19,539 nt of DNA from JBOGEN01 sp050743265 (GTDB taxonomy: Bacteria; Actinomycetota; Actinomycetes; JBOGEN01). The position numbers and the translations under genes were made by a program. Where the stretch lies: contig JBOGEN010000138.1 of the NCBI GenBank assembly GCA_050743265.1, positions 1-19,539 on the forward strand, read 5' to 3'. This document shows, piece after piece, positions 7,719 through 15,207 of this stretch. Positions within the stretch are counted from its first letter, which is position 1. Each line of letters starts with the position of its first letter. The notes beneath the pieces were generated by a model that had not been told where the DNA came from, did not search any database, and saw nothing but the letters and a program-made list of their open reading frames with translations.

Positions 7719-7769
7719 TCGTCGTTCCGGAGTACTCGTCTCTCCGGAGTAGTCGTCTCTCCGGACGAG
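7719..7769 (-). repeat. three 17-bp direct repeats in the aceB leader
   Basis: Three contiguous copies, TCGTCGTTCCGGAGTAC, TCGTCTCTCCGGAGTAG and TCGTCTCTCCGGACGAG (plus strand), lie between the aceB promoter and its ribosome binding site. The centre of each contains CCGGA, and the middle copy the perfect palindrome CTCCGGAG. A further CCGGAC follows at 7780-7785. They begin about 14 bases after the expected transcription start and end 25 bases before the ATG. They could be tandem operators or an RNA element. Confidence 0.75.
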
Positions 7770-7789
7770 CGACGGCCAGCCGGACGATC

Positions 7790-7819
7790 AGCCTAGGAAC
7801 GGGCCTTCCGGGGGGTCAA
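7790..7819 (-). promoter_or_regulatory. predicted vegetative promoter of aceB-glcDEF
   Basis: On the minus strand TTGACC (7814-7819) and TAGGCT (7790-7795) are separated by 18 bp. These match the -35 (5 of 6) and the actinobacterial TAnnnT -10. Transcription would start near 7783, giving a leader of about 90 bases that includes the three 17-bp repeats. Confidence 0.55.
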
Positions 7820-7988
7820 ACGCCCGCCGGAGCCTGAGACCTGCCCCGTACCGGCCTCGCTGTGTGCCGAGCATGCCCCGGGAGATCGGGAGGGAAACTC
7901 GGGTGTGGCCTCACCGGGGCCGTGGGACCATCGGCTTACCGCGGGCGGCGGAGCAGCCGGCCCGGCGACACGCGTCGAGACGAGCGAG

Positions 7989-9455
7989 ATGACCTCAGCC
8001 CACGAAGACCCGCGCGACCTCGAGCCGGCGCAAGACCCGGCGTCCGACCCGGCGTACGAGCCCGGCACGGGCGGCGACCACGACGGAGACCAGATCGAGC
8101 TGTCCGAGCGGCAGGCACTTCGCCGTGTCGCCGGGCTGTCGACCGAGCTCACCGACGTCACCGAGGTCGAGTACCGCCAGCTGCGGCTCGAGCGGGTGGT
8201 GCTCGTCGGCGTCTGGACCGAGGGGAGCGTCGTTGACGCCGAGAACTCGCTCGCCGAGCTGGCACGGCTCGCCGAGACCGCAGGGTCGCAGGTGCTCGAC
8301 GGGCTGATCCAGCGGCGCGACCGTCCCGACCCCGCGACGTACATCGGCACGGGCAAGGCGGCCGAGCTGCGGGACGTCGTCGTGGCCGAAGGTGCGGACA
8401 CGGTCATCTGCGACGGTGAGCTGACCCCGGGCCAGCTGCGCCAGCTCGAGGACGTCGTCAAGGTCAAGGTCATCGACCGGACGGCGTTGATCCTCGACAT
8501 CTTCGCCCAGCACGCCCGTAGCCGCGAAGGCAAGGCACAGGTCGCGCTCGCGCAGATGCAGTACATGCTTCCCCGCCTCCGGGGCTGGGGCGAGTCCATG
8601 TCCCGGCAGGCCGGCGGACGCGTGGCCGGCGGGGGCGGCATCGGCACCCGTGGCCCCGGCGAGACCAAGATCGAGACGGACCGGCGCCGCATCCGCGACA
8701 AGATCAGCGCCCTGCGGCGCGACATCCGCCACATGCGCCAGGCGCGGGTGACCAAGCGGCAGCGCCGTCGCCGCAACGCCGTGCCCAGCGTGGCCATCGT
8801 CGGCTACACGAACGCGGGCAAGTCCTCGCTGCTCAACCGCCTCACCGGGGCCGGCGTGCTCGTGGAGGACGCGCTGTTCGCCACGCTCGACCCGACCGTC
8901 CGGCGAGCCGAGACGCCGGACGGGCGCGTCTACACGCTCACCGACACGGTGGGCTTCGTCCGCCACCTGCCGCACCAGCTCGTCGAGGCCTTCCGCTCCA
9001 CGCTGGAGGAGGCGGCCGAGGCCGACCTCCTGCTCCACGTCGTGGACGGCTCGGACGCGGACCCCGAGGCGCAGATCGCCGCCGTCCGGCTGGTGCTCGC
9101 CGACGTGGGGGCCTCCGAGGTGCCCGAGGTCGTGGTGATCAACAAGGCGGACGCGGCCGACCCGCTGGTCGTGGCCCGGCTGGCCCGGCGGGAGAAGCAC
9201 AGCGTCGTGGTGTCGGCGCGTAGCGGCGCCGGCCTGGCCGAGCTCGCCACCCTCCTCGCGCGCGAGCTGCCCCGTCCCGACGTGCCGGTGCACGTCCTGC
9301 TCCCGTACGACCGGGGCGACCTGGTCTCCCGGGTCCACGAGCACGGGGAGGTCCTCGAGGAGGACCACACGGGCGAGGGCACCCGGCTCCGCGCCCGCGT
9401 CCGGGCCCCGCTGGCCGGGGAGCTGGCTGCCTTCGAGGTGGCCTCGGCCGACTGA
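7989..9455 (+). CDS. hflX: ribosome-associated GTPase HflX
   Basis: The protein has 488 residues from this ATG. HflX is a translational GTPase that splits stalled or hibernating 70S ribosomes. The N-terminal HflX domain contains the conserved RQALRRVAGLSTEL and DRPDPATYIGTGKA regions. A glycine-rich linker follows (GGRVAGGGGIGTRGPGETKI). The G domain has G1 GYTNAGKSS at 272-280, G3 DTVGF at 319-323 and G4 NKAD at 385-388. An in-frame GTG at 7905 has a better ribosome binding site (GGGAGGG about 10 bases upstream) and would add 28 residues. I prefer 7989 because those 28 codons are low in complexity and clearly lower in third-position G/C than the gene body. The start is uncertain and the identity is not. 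It is divergent from aceB. Confidence 0.93.
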   Translation: MTSAHEDPRDLEPAQDPASDPAYEPGTGGDHDGDQIELSERQALRRVAGLSTELTDVTEVEYRQLRLERVVLVGVWTEGSVVDAENSLAELARLAETAGSQVLDGLIQRRDRPDPATYIGTGKAAELRDVVVAEGADTVICDGELTPGQLRQLEDVVKVKVIDRTALILDIFAQHARSREGKAQVALAQMQYMLPRLRGWGESMSRQAGGRVAGGGGIGTRGPGETKIETDRRRIRDKISALRRDIRHMRQARVTKRQRRRRNAVPSVAIVGYTNAGKSSLLNRLTGAGVLVEDALFATLDPTVRRAETPDGRVYTLTDTVGFVRHLPHQLVEAFRSTLEEAAEADLLLHVVDGSDADPEAQIAAVRLVLADVGASEVPEVVVINKADAADPLVVARLARREKHSVVVSARSGAGLAELATLLARELPRPDVPVHVLLPYDRGDLVSRVHEHGEVLEEDHTGEGTRLRARVRAPLAGELAAFEVASAD

Positions 9456-9519
9456 GCGCGCATCCACGGACCGGGGTGGCCCCGCCGGCTGAGGCGTCCC
9501 CGTTGCCAACCCCCGCCGA

Positions 9520-9543
9520 CCCAAGGGCCTATTCGCGGCGATA
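9520..9543 (+). promoter_or_regulatory. possible FliA-type (motility sigma) promoter
   Basis: CCCAAG (9520-9525) and GCGATA (9538-9543, within GGCGATAA) are separated by 12 bp. The latter differs in one base from the sigma-28 -10 element GCCGATAA. It lies about 75 bases before the cyclic-di-GMP gene. The -35 part and the spacing are imperfect, so this is a weak call. Confidence 0.3.
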
Positions 9544-9616
9544 AGAGTCCGCTGGCCACCGGTATTCCGCCCGAACGGACGAGAAAGAGTGGCCTGTCCC
9601 TGGCCGATCGGAGGGC

Positions 9617-12304
9617 ATGGGGAATCCGCGGGCTGGGCCGAGGTCACGGGTGCGTGCCGTGGGCACCGTCCTCCTCGTCGTGAGCTCCGGTGCGCTCGTC
9701 GCGGTCGGCGTGCCGGACCAGCAGCACGGCACGCGCGTGGCCGGTGTGACGGCGGTCGCGGTGGCCGCGGCGCTGGCCTGCCTGATGCGGGCCCGTCGCA
9801 GCGAGTCCTCTGCCGGGCGGAGCGTCCGGGCATGGCGGCTGCTCGCCCTCGGCCAGGCCTTCTCCGCGGCGGCTGCGCTGGGTGCGCTGGCGGGCGAGCC
9901 CGCCCTCGTGCCGGTGCGGATGTGCGAGGTGATCACCCTCGGCCTCACCGCCTCGGCGGTGTTCCTGCTCCTGCCCCCGTCGACCCTGCCCGGGGCCCGG
10001 CGGCGTATCGACGGTGTCGTCGTCGTGCTCTCGTGGGCCGTCGTCGCCGAGACCGGGCCCCACACCACGGTCGACCTGTTGTCCTCGGCCTGGGTCGCGC
10101 AGGTCCTCGCCGCCGGGCTCGCTGTCCTCGTCGCCACGGGCTGCACGATGCTGCTGGCCCGCGGCGCGGAGGACCAGGCGCTCCCGCTGTCGGCGCTGCT
10201 GCCGTTCGCCGCGGCCGGGCTGGTGCTCGCCGGTACCGAGGTGGTCCGGGCCGGGGTCAGCGGAACGGCGGCGCAGCTCATCGCAGCCGGTGTGGGAACG
10301 CTGGTGCTGATCGCGGCATGTGCGCCGGCGTGGCGTGCGGTGCCCGCCGAGCGGCGCGACCGGGAGGCGTCCCGTGCCGAGCACCTCGCCGCCCTCGCAC
10401 CGTACGGGGCGACGGTGCCCGCAGCAGGCGCCGTCCTCGCGTCCACGCTCGCCCTGCATGCGCTGCCCGCGGTCACGGCGGTCACCGTGGCGGGTCTTGG
10501 GGCGACCTGGCTGCTCGCGAGCCTCACGGCCCGGTGGGAGGCGGTGACGACGGTACGGGCGCTGCGCTCCCGGGTGGACGCCGAGACGCTGGCGCGCGGG
10601 ATGCGCGAGAAGTGGTTCCGCTCCCTCGTGCAGAGCTCGACCGACGTCATCACCGTGGTCGACCCGGAGGGGTGGATACGGTTCCAGACGCCGTCCGCGG
10701 CCCACATCCTCGGACACGAGCCCACCTCGCTCGTCGGGACGCGGTTCGGTGCGCTGATGCGCCCCCGGGACGCGGAGCGGCTCGGGCAGGCGCTCGCCGT
10801 TGCCGCCGCCTCCCCGTGGTCGGTGACGACCGTGGGGTTCGCCGTCCAGCGCAAGGACGCACTCTGGGTGGACACCGAGACCACGATCACCTCGCTCGTG
10901 AGCGACCCGGACATCGGCGGCATCGTCCTGAACACGCGGGACGTCAGCGAGCGGCGCCAGCTCGAGCAGCAGCTCGCGAGGCAGGCGTACTCCGACTCGC
11001 TCACCGGTCTCGCCAACCGCCTGTTCTTCCGGGACCGGGTGGAGGCCGCCCTCACCGCAGAGCACGGCAACTCGGGGTCGGTGGCCGTGCTGTTCTGCGA
11101 CCTCAACGGCTTCAAGGCGGTCAACGACACGCTCGGCCACGCCACCGGGGACGAGCTGCTGCGGCTGGTGGCCCAGCGGCTCCGCCGGTGCGTCCGCGGG
11201 GAGGACCTCGTGGCTCGGCTCGGTGGCGACGAGTTCTCGGTGCTGGTGAGCGGGCAAGACGCGGAGCAGGCCGCGGTGTGGCTGGCCGGACGTGTGCGGA
11301 CCGCCCTGGCCAGCCCCTTCGGCCTGCTGGGCAGAGACGTCGCGGTGAGCACGAGCACAGGCATCGCCGTGAGCGACTCCGGCACGGAGAACGCCGAGCA
11401 GTTGCTGCGCAACGCCGACCTCGCGATGTACAGGGCCAAGGCGGACCACGACCTCAAGTACGTCCGGTTCGAACGCGACATGCACGAGGCGCTGCTCGCA
11501 CGGGTGAAGGTCGAGACCGACCTGAGGCAGGCCGTCGCCCGGTCGGAGCTGACCATGCACTACCAGCCGGTCGTCCACCTGGCCACCGGGCAGATCGTGG
11601 GAGCCGAGGCGCTCGTGCGGTGGAACCACGCCGAGCGTGGGCTCGTCCTGCCCGGTGAGTTCATCCCGATCGCGGAGGAGACGGGACTGGTCGCCGAGAT
11701 CGGCGCCTGGGCGCTGGCCGAGGCGTGCCAGCAGGCGGCCGGGTGGCAGCGGTACGCCTCGACGGGGCAGGACTTCCACGTGGCCGTGAACATGTCCGCC
11801 CGCCAGGTCAACCCGTCCACCGTGTCCCTCGTGGCGGACCTGCTCGCCCGCTCCGACGTCCCGCCGAGAGCGCTCACGCTCGAGGTCACCGAGTCCGCGC
11901 TCATGGCCCGGGAGGACGCCGCCTCCCTCTTGGGGCAGATGAAGGCGCTGGGCGTCCGGGTGGCGATCGACGACTTCGGCACGGGCTACTCGTCGCTCTC
12001 GTACCTGTCCCGCTTCCCGGTGGACGTGATCAAGATCGACCAGTCCTTCGTCGCGGACGTCGGCACGTTCGCCGGGCCGGCGTCCACCGGGTCGGTGGCG
12101 CTGGCCCGCTCGATCGTCAACCTCGGACGGTCGCTGCAGCTGACCACGGTCGCCGAGGGGATCGAGACCGCGCAGCAGCACGCCGCGCTCGCGGCCATGG
12201 GGTGCGAGCTGGGGCAGGGCTTCTACTTCTCACGCCCGGTCACCGCGGAGGCCTTCGAGGCGCTGCTTGCCCTCCGCGACAGGGAGCGCGTCGCCACGGC
12301 CTGA
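9617..12304 (+). CDS. membrane PAS-GGDEF-EAL cyclic-di-GMP turnover protein
   Basis: The protein has 895 residues. About nine hydrophobic segments fill residues 12-310 (integral membrane sensor, no named family recognised). A PAS domain follows at about 330-445 (WFRSLVQSSTDVITVVD). The GGDEF domain has an intact RLGGDEF at 534-540, preceded five residues upstream by the product-inhibition site RGED. The EAL domain has AEALVRW (EAL at 664-666), NMSARQ, EVTESALM, IDDFGTGYSSL, DVIKIDQSF and VAEGIET, so it looks catalytically complete. It could therefore both make and degrade cyclic-di-GMP; which activity dominates cannot be read from sequence. The GGAGGG before the ATG leaves only one base of spacing. 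A GTG at 9650 with GAGG six bases upstream is an alternative start that removes 11 residues. It stands alone, 161 bp after hflX. Confidence 0.92.
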   Translation: MGNPRAGPRSRVRAVGTVLLVVSSGALVAVGVPDQQHGTRVAGVTAVAVAAALACLMRARRSESSAGRSVRAWRLLALGQAFSAAAALGALAGEPALVPVRMCEVITLGLTASAVFLLLPPSTLPGARRRIDGVVVVLSWAVVAETGPHTTVDLLSSAWVAQVLAAGLAVLVATGCTMLLARGAEDQALPLSALLPFAAAGLVLAGTEVVRAGVSGTAAQLIAAGVGTLVLIAACAPAWRAVPAERRDREASRAEHLAALAPYGATVPAAGAVLASTLALHALPAVTAVTVAGLGATWLLASLTARWEAVTTVRALRSRVDAETLARGMREKWFRSLVQSSTDVITVVDPEGWIRFQTPSAAHILGHEPTSLVGTRFGALMRPRDAERLGQALAVAAASPWSVTTVGFAVQRKDALWVDTETTITSLVSDPDIGGIVLNTRDVSERRQLEQQLARQAYSDSLTGLANRLFFRDRVEAALTAEHGNSGSVAVLFCDLNGFKAVNDTLGHATGDELLRLVAQRLRRCVRGEDLVARLGGDEFSVLVSGQDAEQAAVWLAGRVRTALASPFGLLGRDVAVSTSTGIAVSDSGTENAEQLLRNADLAMYRAKADHDLKYVRFERDMHEALLARVKVETDLRQAVARSELTMHYQPVVHLATGQIVGAEALVRWNHAERGLVLPGEFIPIAEETGLVAEIGAWALAEACQQAAGWQRYASTGQDFHVAVNMSARQVNPSTVSLVADLLARSDVPPRALTLEVTESALMAREDAASLLGQMKALGVRVAIDDFGTGYSSLSYLSRFPVDVIKIDQSFVADVGTFAGPASTGSVALARSIVNLGRSLQLTTVAEGIETAQQHAALAAMGCELGQGFYFSRPVTAEAFEALLALRDRERVATA

Positions 12305-12372
12305 GCGGTGCCTGGCATCGGGACCTGAACGTTCTACTGGCGTCACGGGCGGTGGCAGGGTAGGGGTGTGGC

Positions 12373-13848
12373 GTGGCCGATCCCCTGGACCCGTACCGCC
12401 GCAAGCGTCACCGGGGCCGCACGCCCGAGCCGATCCCGGAGGAGTCCCCGCGTGCCGGCAGCCCGGACGGGGCCCGCTTCGTCATCCAGGAGCACCACGC
12501 CCGACGGCTGCACTGGGACCTGCGCCTGGAGCGGGACGGCGTGCTCGTCTCGTGGGCGGTGCCGAAGGGGCTGCCTCTCGACCCGAAGCGCAACAACCTC
12601 GCCGTGCACACCGAGGACCACCCGCTCGAGTACATGACCTTCTCGGGCGAGATCCCGAAGGGGGAGTACGGCGGCGGGAGCATGACGATCTGGGACACCG
12701 GCACGTACGACACCGAGACCTGGACCGAGCGCGAGGTCAAGGTCGTCCTGCACGGGTCGCGGGTGTCGGGGCGCTACGTCCTGTTCCGCACCGGCGGGGA
12801 CGACTGGATGGTGCACCGGATGGACCCGCCGCCCGAGGCGGGCTGGGAGCCGTTGCCCCGCCTCGTCCGCCCGATGCTCGCGGTGTCAGGGGAGAGGCCG
12901 CCGCCCCGGGAGGACGGGCGCTGGGGCTACGAGATGAAGTGGGACGGCGTGCGCGCGGTCGTGTACGCCGAGGGCGGGCAGCTGCGGCTGCTCTCCCGCA
13001 GCGACCGGGACGTGACGGTCTCCTACCCGGAGCTTCGCCCGCTCGGGGAGGCGCTCGGCAGCCGCGCCTGCATCCTCGACGGCGAGGTCGTCGCGTTCTC
13101 CCCGGAGGGCCGGGTCAGCTTCGCTGCGCTGCAGGCCCGCATGCACGTGGCCAAGGCGGAACAGGCCCGCCGGCTCTCGCGCAGCCAGCCGGTGACGCTG
13201 TTCCTCTTCGACGTCCTGCACCTGGACGGCCACTCCACGCTCGCGCTGCCGTACCGGGAGCGCCGGAAGCTGCTCGAGTCGCTGGGGCTGGACGGTCCCC
13301 GCTGGGTCGTCCCGCCGTACTTCCCGGGCGCCGGTGACGACGCGATGGCGACCAGCGAGGCCCAGGGCCTGGAGGGGATCGTGGCCAAGCGGCTGGACTC
13401 GGCGTACGAGCCCGGCCGGCGCAGCCGGTCCTGGCTGAAGGTCAAGCACGAGCGCACCCAGGAGGTGGTCGTCGGCGGCTGGCGTCCCGGGGCGGGTCGC
13501 CGGACCGGGGCGATCGGGTCGCTGCTCATGGGCGTCCAGACCGAGGACGGCCTCATGTACGTGGGGCACGTCGGGTCCGGCTTCTCCGACTCGGCGCTGG
13601 CTGACCTGTCGCGCCAGTTGGAGCCCCTCGCGCGCGAGACCAGCCCGTTCGCGACACCGCTCCCGCGCCCGGACTCCCGGGACGCCCGCTGGGTCGAACC
13701 GCGGCTCGTGGGCGAGGTCGCGTACGGCGAGTGGACGCCGGACGAGCGGCTGCGTCACCCGACATGGCGGGGGTTGCGGGCGGACAAGGACCCGGCCGAG
13801 GTCACCCGCGAGGACGTGCCCGGAGGCGTCCCAGACCCGGAGAGCTAG
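12373..13848 (+). CDS. ligD: LigD-type ATP-dependent DNA ligase with N-terminal 3'-phosphoesterase, no polymerase domain
   Basis: The protein has 491 residues. The phosphoesterase domain (about 30-155) keeps the active-site residues known from LigD: H41, H47 and D49 in EHHARRLHWD, and H83 and Y87 in EDHPLEY. It heals 3'-phosphate or ribonucleotide ends. The ligase domain follows, with motif I EMKWDG (nucleophile K189), ILDGEVVAF, LFLFDVLHLDG, EGIVAKRL and SWLKVK, then an OB-fold ending in RHPTWRGLRADK. The LigD primase-polymerase domain is absent. An in-frame stop at 12361 limits the start to the GTG at 12373; its ribosome binding site is poor. It likely serves non-homologous end joining or single-strand repair. 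No Ku gene is in the window. A polymerase could be encoded separately. Confidence 0.92.
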   Translation: MADPLDPYRRKRHRGRTPEPIPEESPRAGSPDGARFVIQEHHARRLHWDLRLERDGVLVSWAVPKGLPLDPKRNNLAVHTEDHPLEYMTFSGEIPKGEYGGGSMTIWDTGTYDTETWTEREVKVVLHGSRVSGRYVLFRTGGDDWMVHRMDPPPEAGWEPLPRLVRPMLAVSGERPPPREDGRWGYEMKWDGVRAVVYAEGGQLRLLSRSDRDVTVSYPELRPLGEALGSRACILDGEVVAFSPEGRVSFAALQARMHVAKAEQARRLSRSQPVTLFLFDVLHLDGHSTLALPYRERRKLLESLGLDGPRWVVPPYFPGAGDDAMATSEAQGLEGIVAKRLDSAYEPGRRSRSWLKVKHERTQEVVVGGWRPGAGRRTGAIGSLLMGVQTEDGLMYVGHVGSGFSDSALADLSRQLEPLARETSPFATPLPRPDSRDARWVEPRLVGEVAYGEWTPDERLRHPTWRGLRADKDPAEVTREDVPGGVPDPES

Positions 13849-13861
13849 CCCTCGCTGGGCT
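13847..13861. terminator. small hairpin between convergent ligD and lexA
   Basis: AGCCC (13847-13851) pairs with GGGCT (13857-13861) around a 5-base loop, overlapping both stop codons. The two genes converge with only 12 bp between stops. The stem is short and has no T-run, so a terminator function is a weak suggestion. Confidence 0.2.
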
Positions 13862-14655
13862 CAGACTCGCCGCAGTACGCTCACCACGCGGCCCAGGATC
13901 GTGGCCTCGTCCGCGGCGATCGGCTCGTACGCGGCGTTCTGCGGCATCAGCCAGGCATGGCCGGAGCGCCGCCGGAACGTCTTCACCGTCGCCTCGCCGT
14001 CGAGCATCGCCGCGACGATGTCGCCCGACTCGGCGACCGGCTGCTGGCGCACCACGACCCAGTCGCCGTCGCAGATCGCGGCGTCGACCATCGAGTCGCC
14101 GTGCACCCGGAGCAGGAACAACGTGCCCTCGCCGACGAGCTGGCGGGGGAGCGGGAAGACGTCCTCGACCGCCTCCTCGGCGAGCACGGGACGTCCGGCG
14201 GCGATCTCGCCGACCACGGGGACGTACGAGGGGACAGGCCCGGCGTGGGGGACGCCCTCGCTCGTGGCACCGGCATGGGGCGCCGCACCCGGCTCGTCGG
14301 TGCTCACCGGGGCCTCGCCGGGGGAGCGGACCTCGACCGCACGGGGACGGTTCGGGTCGCGGCGGAGATAGCCCTTGCGCTCGAGGGTGGTGAGCTGGTG
14401 GGCCACGCTGCTCGTGCTGGTGAGGCCGACCGTCTCCCCGATCTCGCGCATGGACGGGGGGTAACCCCTGCGGAGGACCGACTCCCGGATCACCTCGAGC
14501 ACCCGGCGCTGGCGCGGCGTGAGCCCTGTGGAGTCGGCCGGCCCGTCCGGAAGGCTGCGGACCGTGGCCTTCCGCGGCTTCCGGGGTGGTCCCGCAGCAC
14601 GCGTGGACCGGGCTCCGGGAGGCGTGCCAGCACCCCGCGAACCGCCATCACCCAT
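13861..14655 (-). CDS. lexA: SOS repressor LexA
   Basis: The protein has 264 residues. A winged helix-turn-helix occupies about 44-110 (LTPRQRRVLEVIRESV, then YPPSMREIGETVGLTSTSSV). After a long linker comes the S24 self-cleavage domain, with the scissile Ala153-Gly154 in EIAAGRP, catalytic Ser188 in GDSMVD and Lys225 in ATVKTF. DNA damage and RecA trigger self-cleavage and derepression. The ATG at 14655 has GGAGG six bases upstream. A longer frame from 14730 would run through the SOS box and promoter, so it is rejected. The N-terminal 43 residues are a basic, low-complexity extension, as seen in several actinobacterial LexA proteins. It represses itself and probably the divergent LysM gene. 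Confidence 0.95.
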   Translation of the reverse strand: MGDGGSRGAGTPPGARSTRAAGPPRKPRKATVRSLPDGPADSTGLTPRQRRVLEVIRESVLRRGYPPSMREIGETVGLTSTSSVAHQLTTLERKGYLRRDPNRPRAVEVRSPGEAPVSTDEPGAAPHAGATSEGVPHAGPVPSYVPVVGEIAAGRPVLAEEAVEDVFPLPRQLVGEGTLFLLRVHGDSMVDAAICDGDWVVVRQQPVAESGDIVAAMLDGEATVKTFRRRSGHAWLMPQNAAYEPIAADEATILGRVVSVLRRV

Positions 14656-14697
14656 TGCTGCCTCCCGCGCTCGCGAGGAGAAGATCACGATCCGTGA

Positions 14698-14726
14698 ACG
14701 GTAGCGGCTCACGGCGTCTCGTTCAA
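14698..14726 (-). promoter_or_regulatory. predicted lexA promoter
   Basis: On the minus strand TTGAAC (14721-14726) and TACCGT (14698-14703) are separated by exactly 17 bp. The -35 element lies inside the adjacent SOS box, so bound LexA would block RNA polymerase. The -10 is about 45 bases before the ATG. Confidence 0.5.
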
Positions 14727-14738
14727 ACATCTGTTCGA
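14723..14738. promoter_or_regulatory. SOS (LexA) box of lexA
   Basis: TCAAACATCTGTTCGA matches TCGAAC-N4-GTTCGA at 11 of 12 positions. It overlaps the predicted lexA -35 element, consistent with autoregulation. Confidence 0.8.
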
Positions 14739-14745
14739 AGAACCC

Positions 14746-14774
14746 GTGACTCTGTCAGTGCCCGGGTGTACAAA
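14746..14774 (+). promoter_or_regulatory. predicted promoter of the LysM SOS gene
   Basis: GTGACT (14746-14751) and TACAAA (14769-14774) are separated by 17 bp. The perfect SOS box at 14791 would then lie just after the transcription start, where LexA could act as a roadblock. The -35 match is only moderate. Confidence 0.4.
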
Positions 14775-14790
14775 AGGACCCGAGAGAACG

Positions 14791-14806
14791 TCGAACACCT
14801 GTTCGA
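14791..14806. promoter_or_regulatory. perfect SOS (LexA) box
   Basis: TCGAACACCTGTTCGA is a perfect match to the actinobacterial/Gram-positive SOS box TCGAAC-N4-GTTCGA. It lies 42 bases before the ATG of the LysM gene and 53 bp from the lexA box. Confidence 0.92.
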
Positions 14807-14847
14807 GCAGCGTCCCCGTGACGGGGTCGCCGAGCGCAGGAGGGCAG

Positions 14848-15207
14848 ATGGCCGAGCGTCCGGGTCCCGAGGTCCTGCCACGTGTCGTGCCGGTCGTCCG
14901 TGAGGCCGGTCGTGCGACCTCTCCTGGCCCGCTCAGGCTCACCCGGCGGGGCCGGGTGGTCCTGGTCCTCGCCGCGCTGCTCGTGCTCTCGCTCGGCCTC
15001 TCGGCGGGTCGGGCGACGCTGGCGGCCGGGCACGAGCCGCGTGCCCGCGTCGTGGTCGTCCAGCCGGGGGAGACGTTGTGGGGGCTGGCCCAGCGGCTCG
15101 CCCCGGGGCATGACCCAAGGCCGGTCATCCACCGGATCTGCGAGCTCAACGGGGCCGGGTGCGGGCGGCTCGAGGCCGGTCAGCGGCTGCGTGTCCCGGG
15201 CGGCTGA
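14848..15207 (+). CDS. SOS-controlled membrane LysM protein, likely cell-division suppressor (YneA/DivS/Rv2719c-like)
   Basis: The product has 119 residues: a cytoplasmic basic tail (1-35), one membrane helix (about 36-54, VVLVLAALLVLSLGLS), and an extracytoplasmic LysM domain (about 66-117, starting VVVVQPGETLWGLAQRL) that should bind peptidoglycan. An AGGAGGG ribosome binding site precedes the ATG. An earlier in-frame start at 14746 would include the SOS box and is rejected. Position and architecture match YneA of Bacillus and the lexA-adjacent genes Rv2719c and divS of Mycobacteriales, which delay division during the SOS response. That family role is established; assignment here rests on synteny, topology and the SOS box rather than close identity. 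Two Cys (98 and 105) in the LysM domain could form a disulfide. Confidence 0.85.
   Translation: MAERPGPEVLPRVVPVVREAGRATSPGPLRLTRRGRVVLVLAALLVLSLGLSAGRATLAAGHEPRARVVVVQPGETLWGLAQRLAPGHDPRPVIHRICELNGAGCGRLEAGQRLRVPGG

Noticed and set aside
7719..7785. A CRISPR array
   Set aside because: Repeats are 17 bp, contiguous and only three in number, with no spacers and no cas genes.
9472..9484. An hflX terminator hairpin (CGGGG-TGG-CCCCG)
   Set aside because: The stem is only 5 bp in very G/C-rich DNA with no T-run, so it is not distinguishable from chance.
9644..12181. A very long open frame antisense to the GGDEF-EAL gene
   Set aside because: It is rich in R, G, H and P with no domain, and lies opposite a gene with clear catalytic motifs. 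Such frames arise from G/C third-position bias on the other strand.
14656..14730. A longer LexA starting at 14730
   Set aside because: The added 25 codons cover the predicted -10 element and part of the SOS box, whereas the ATG at 14655 has a proper GGAGG.
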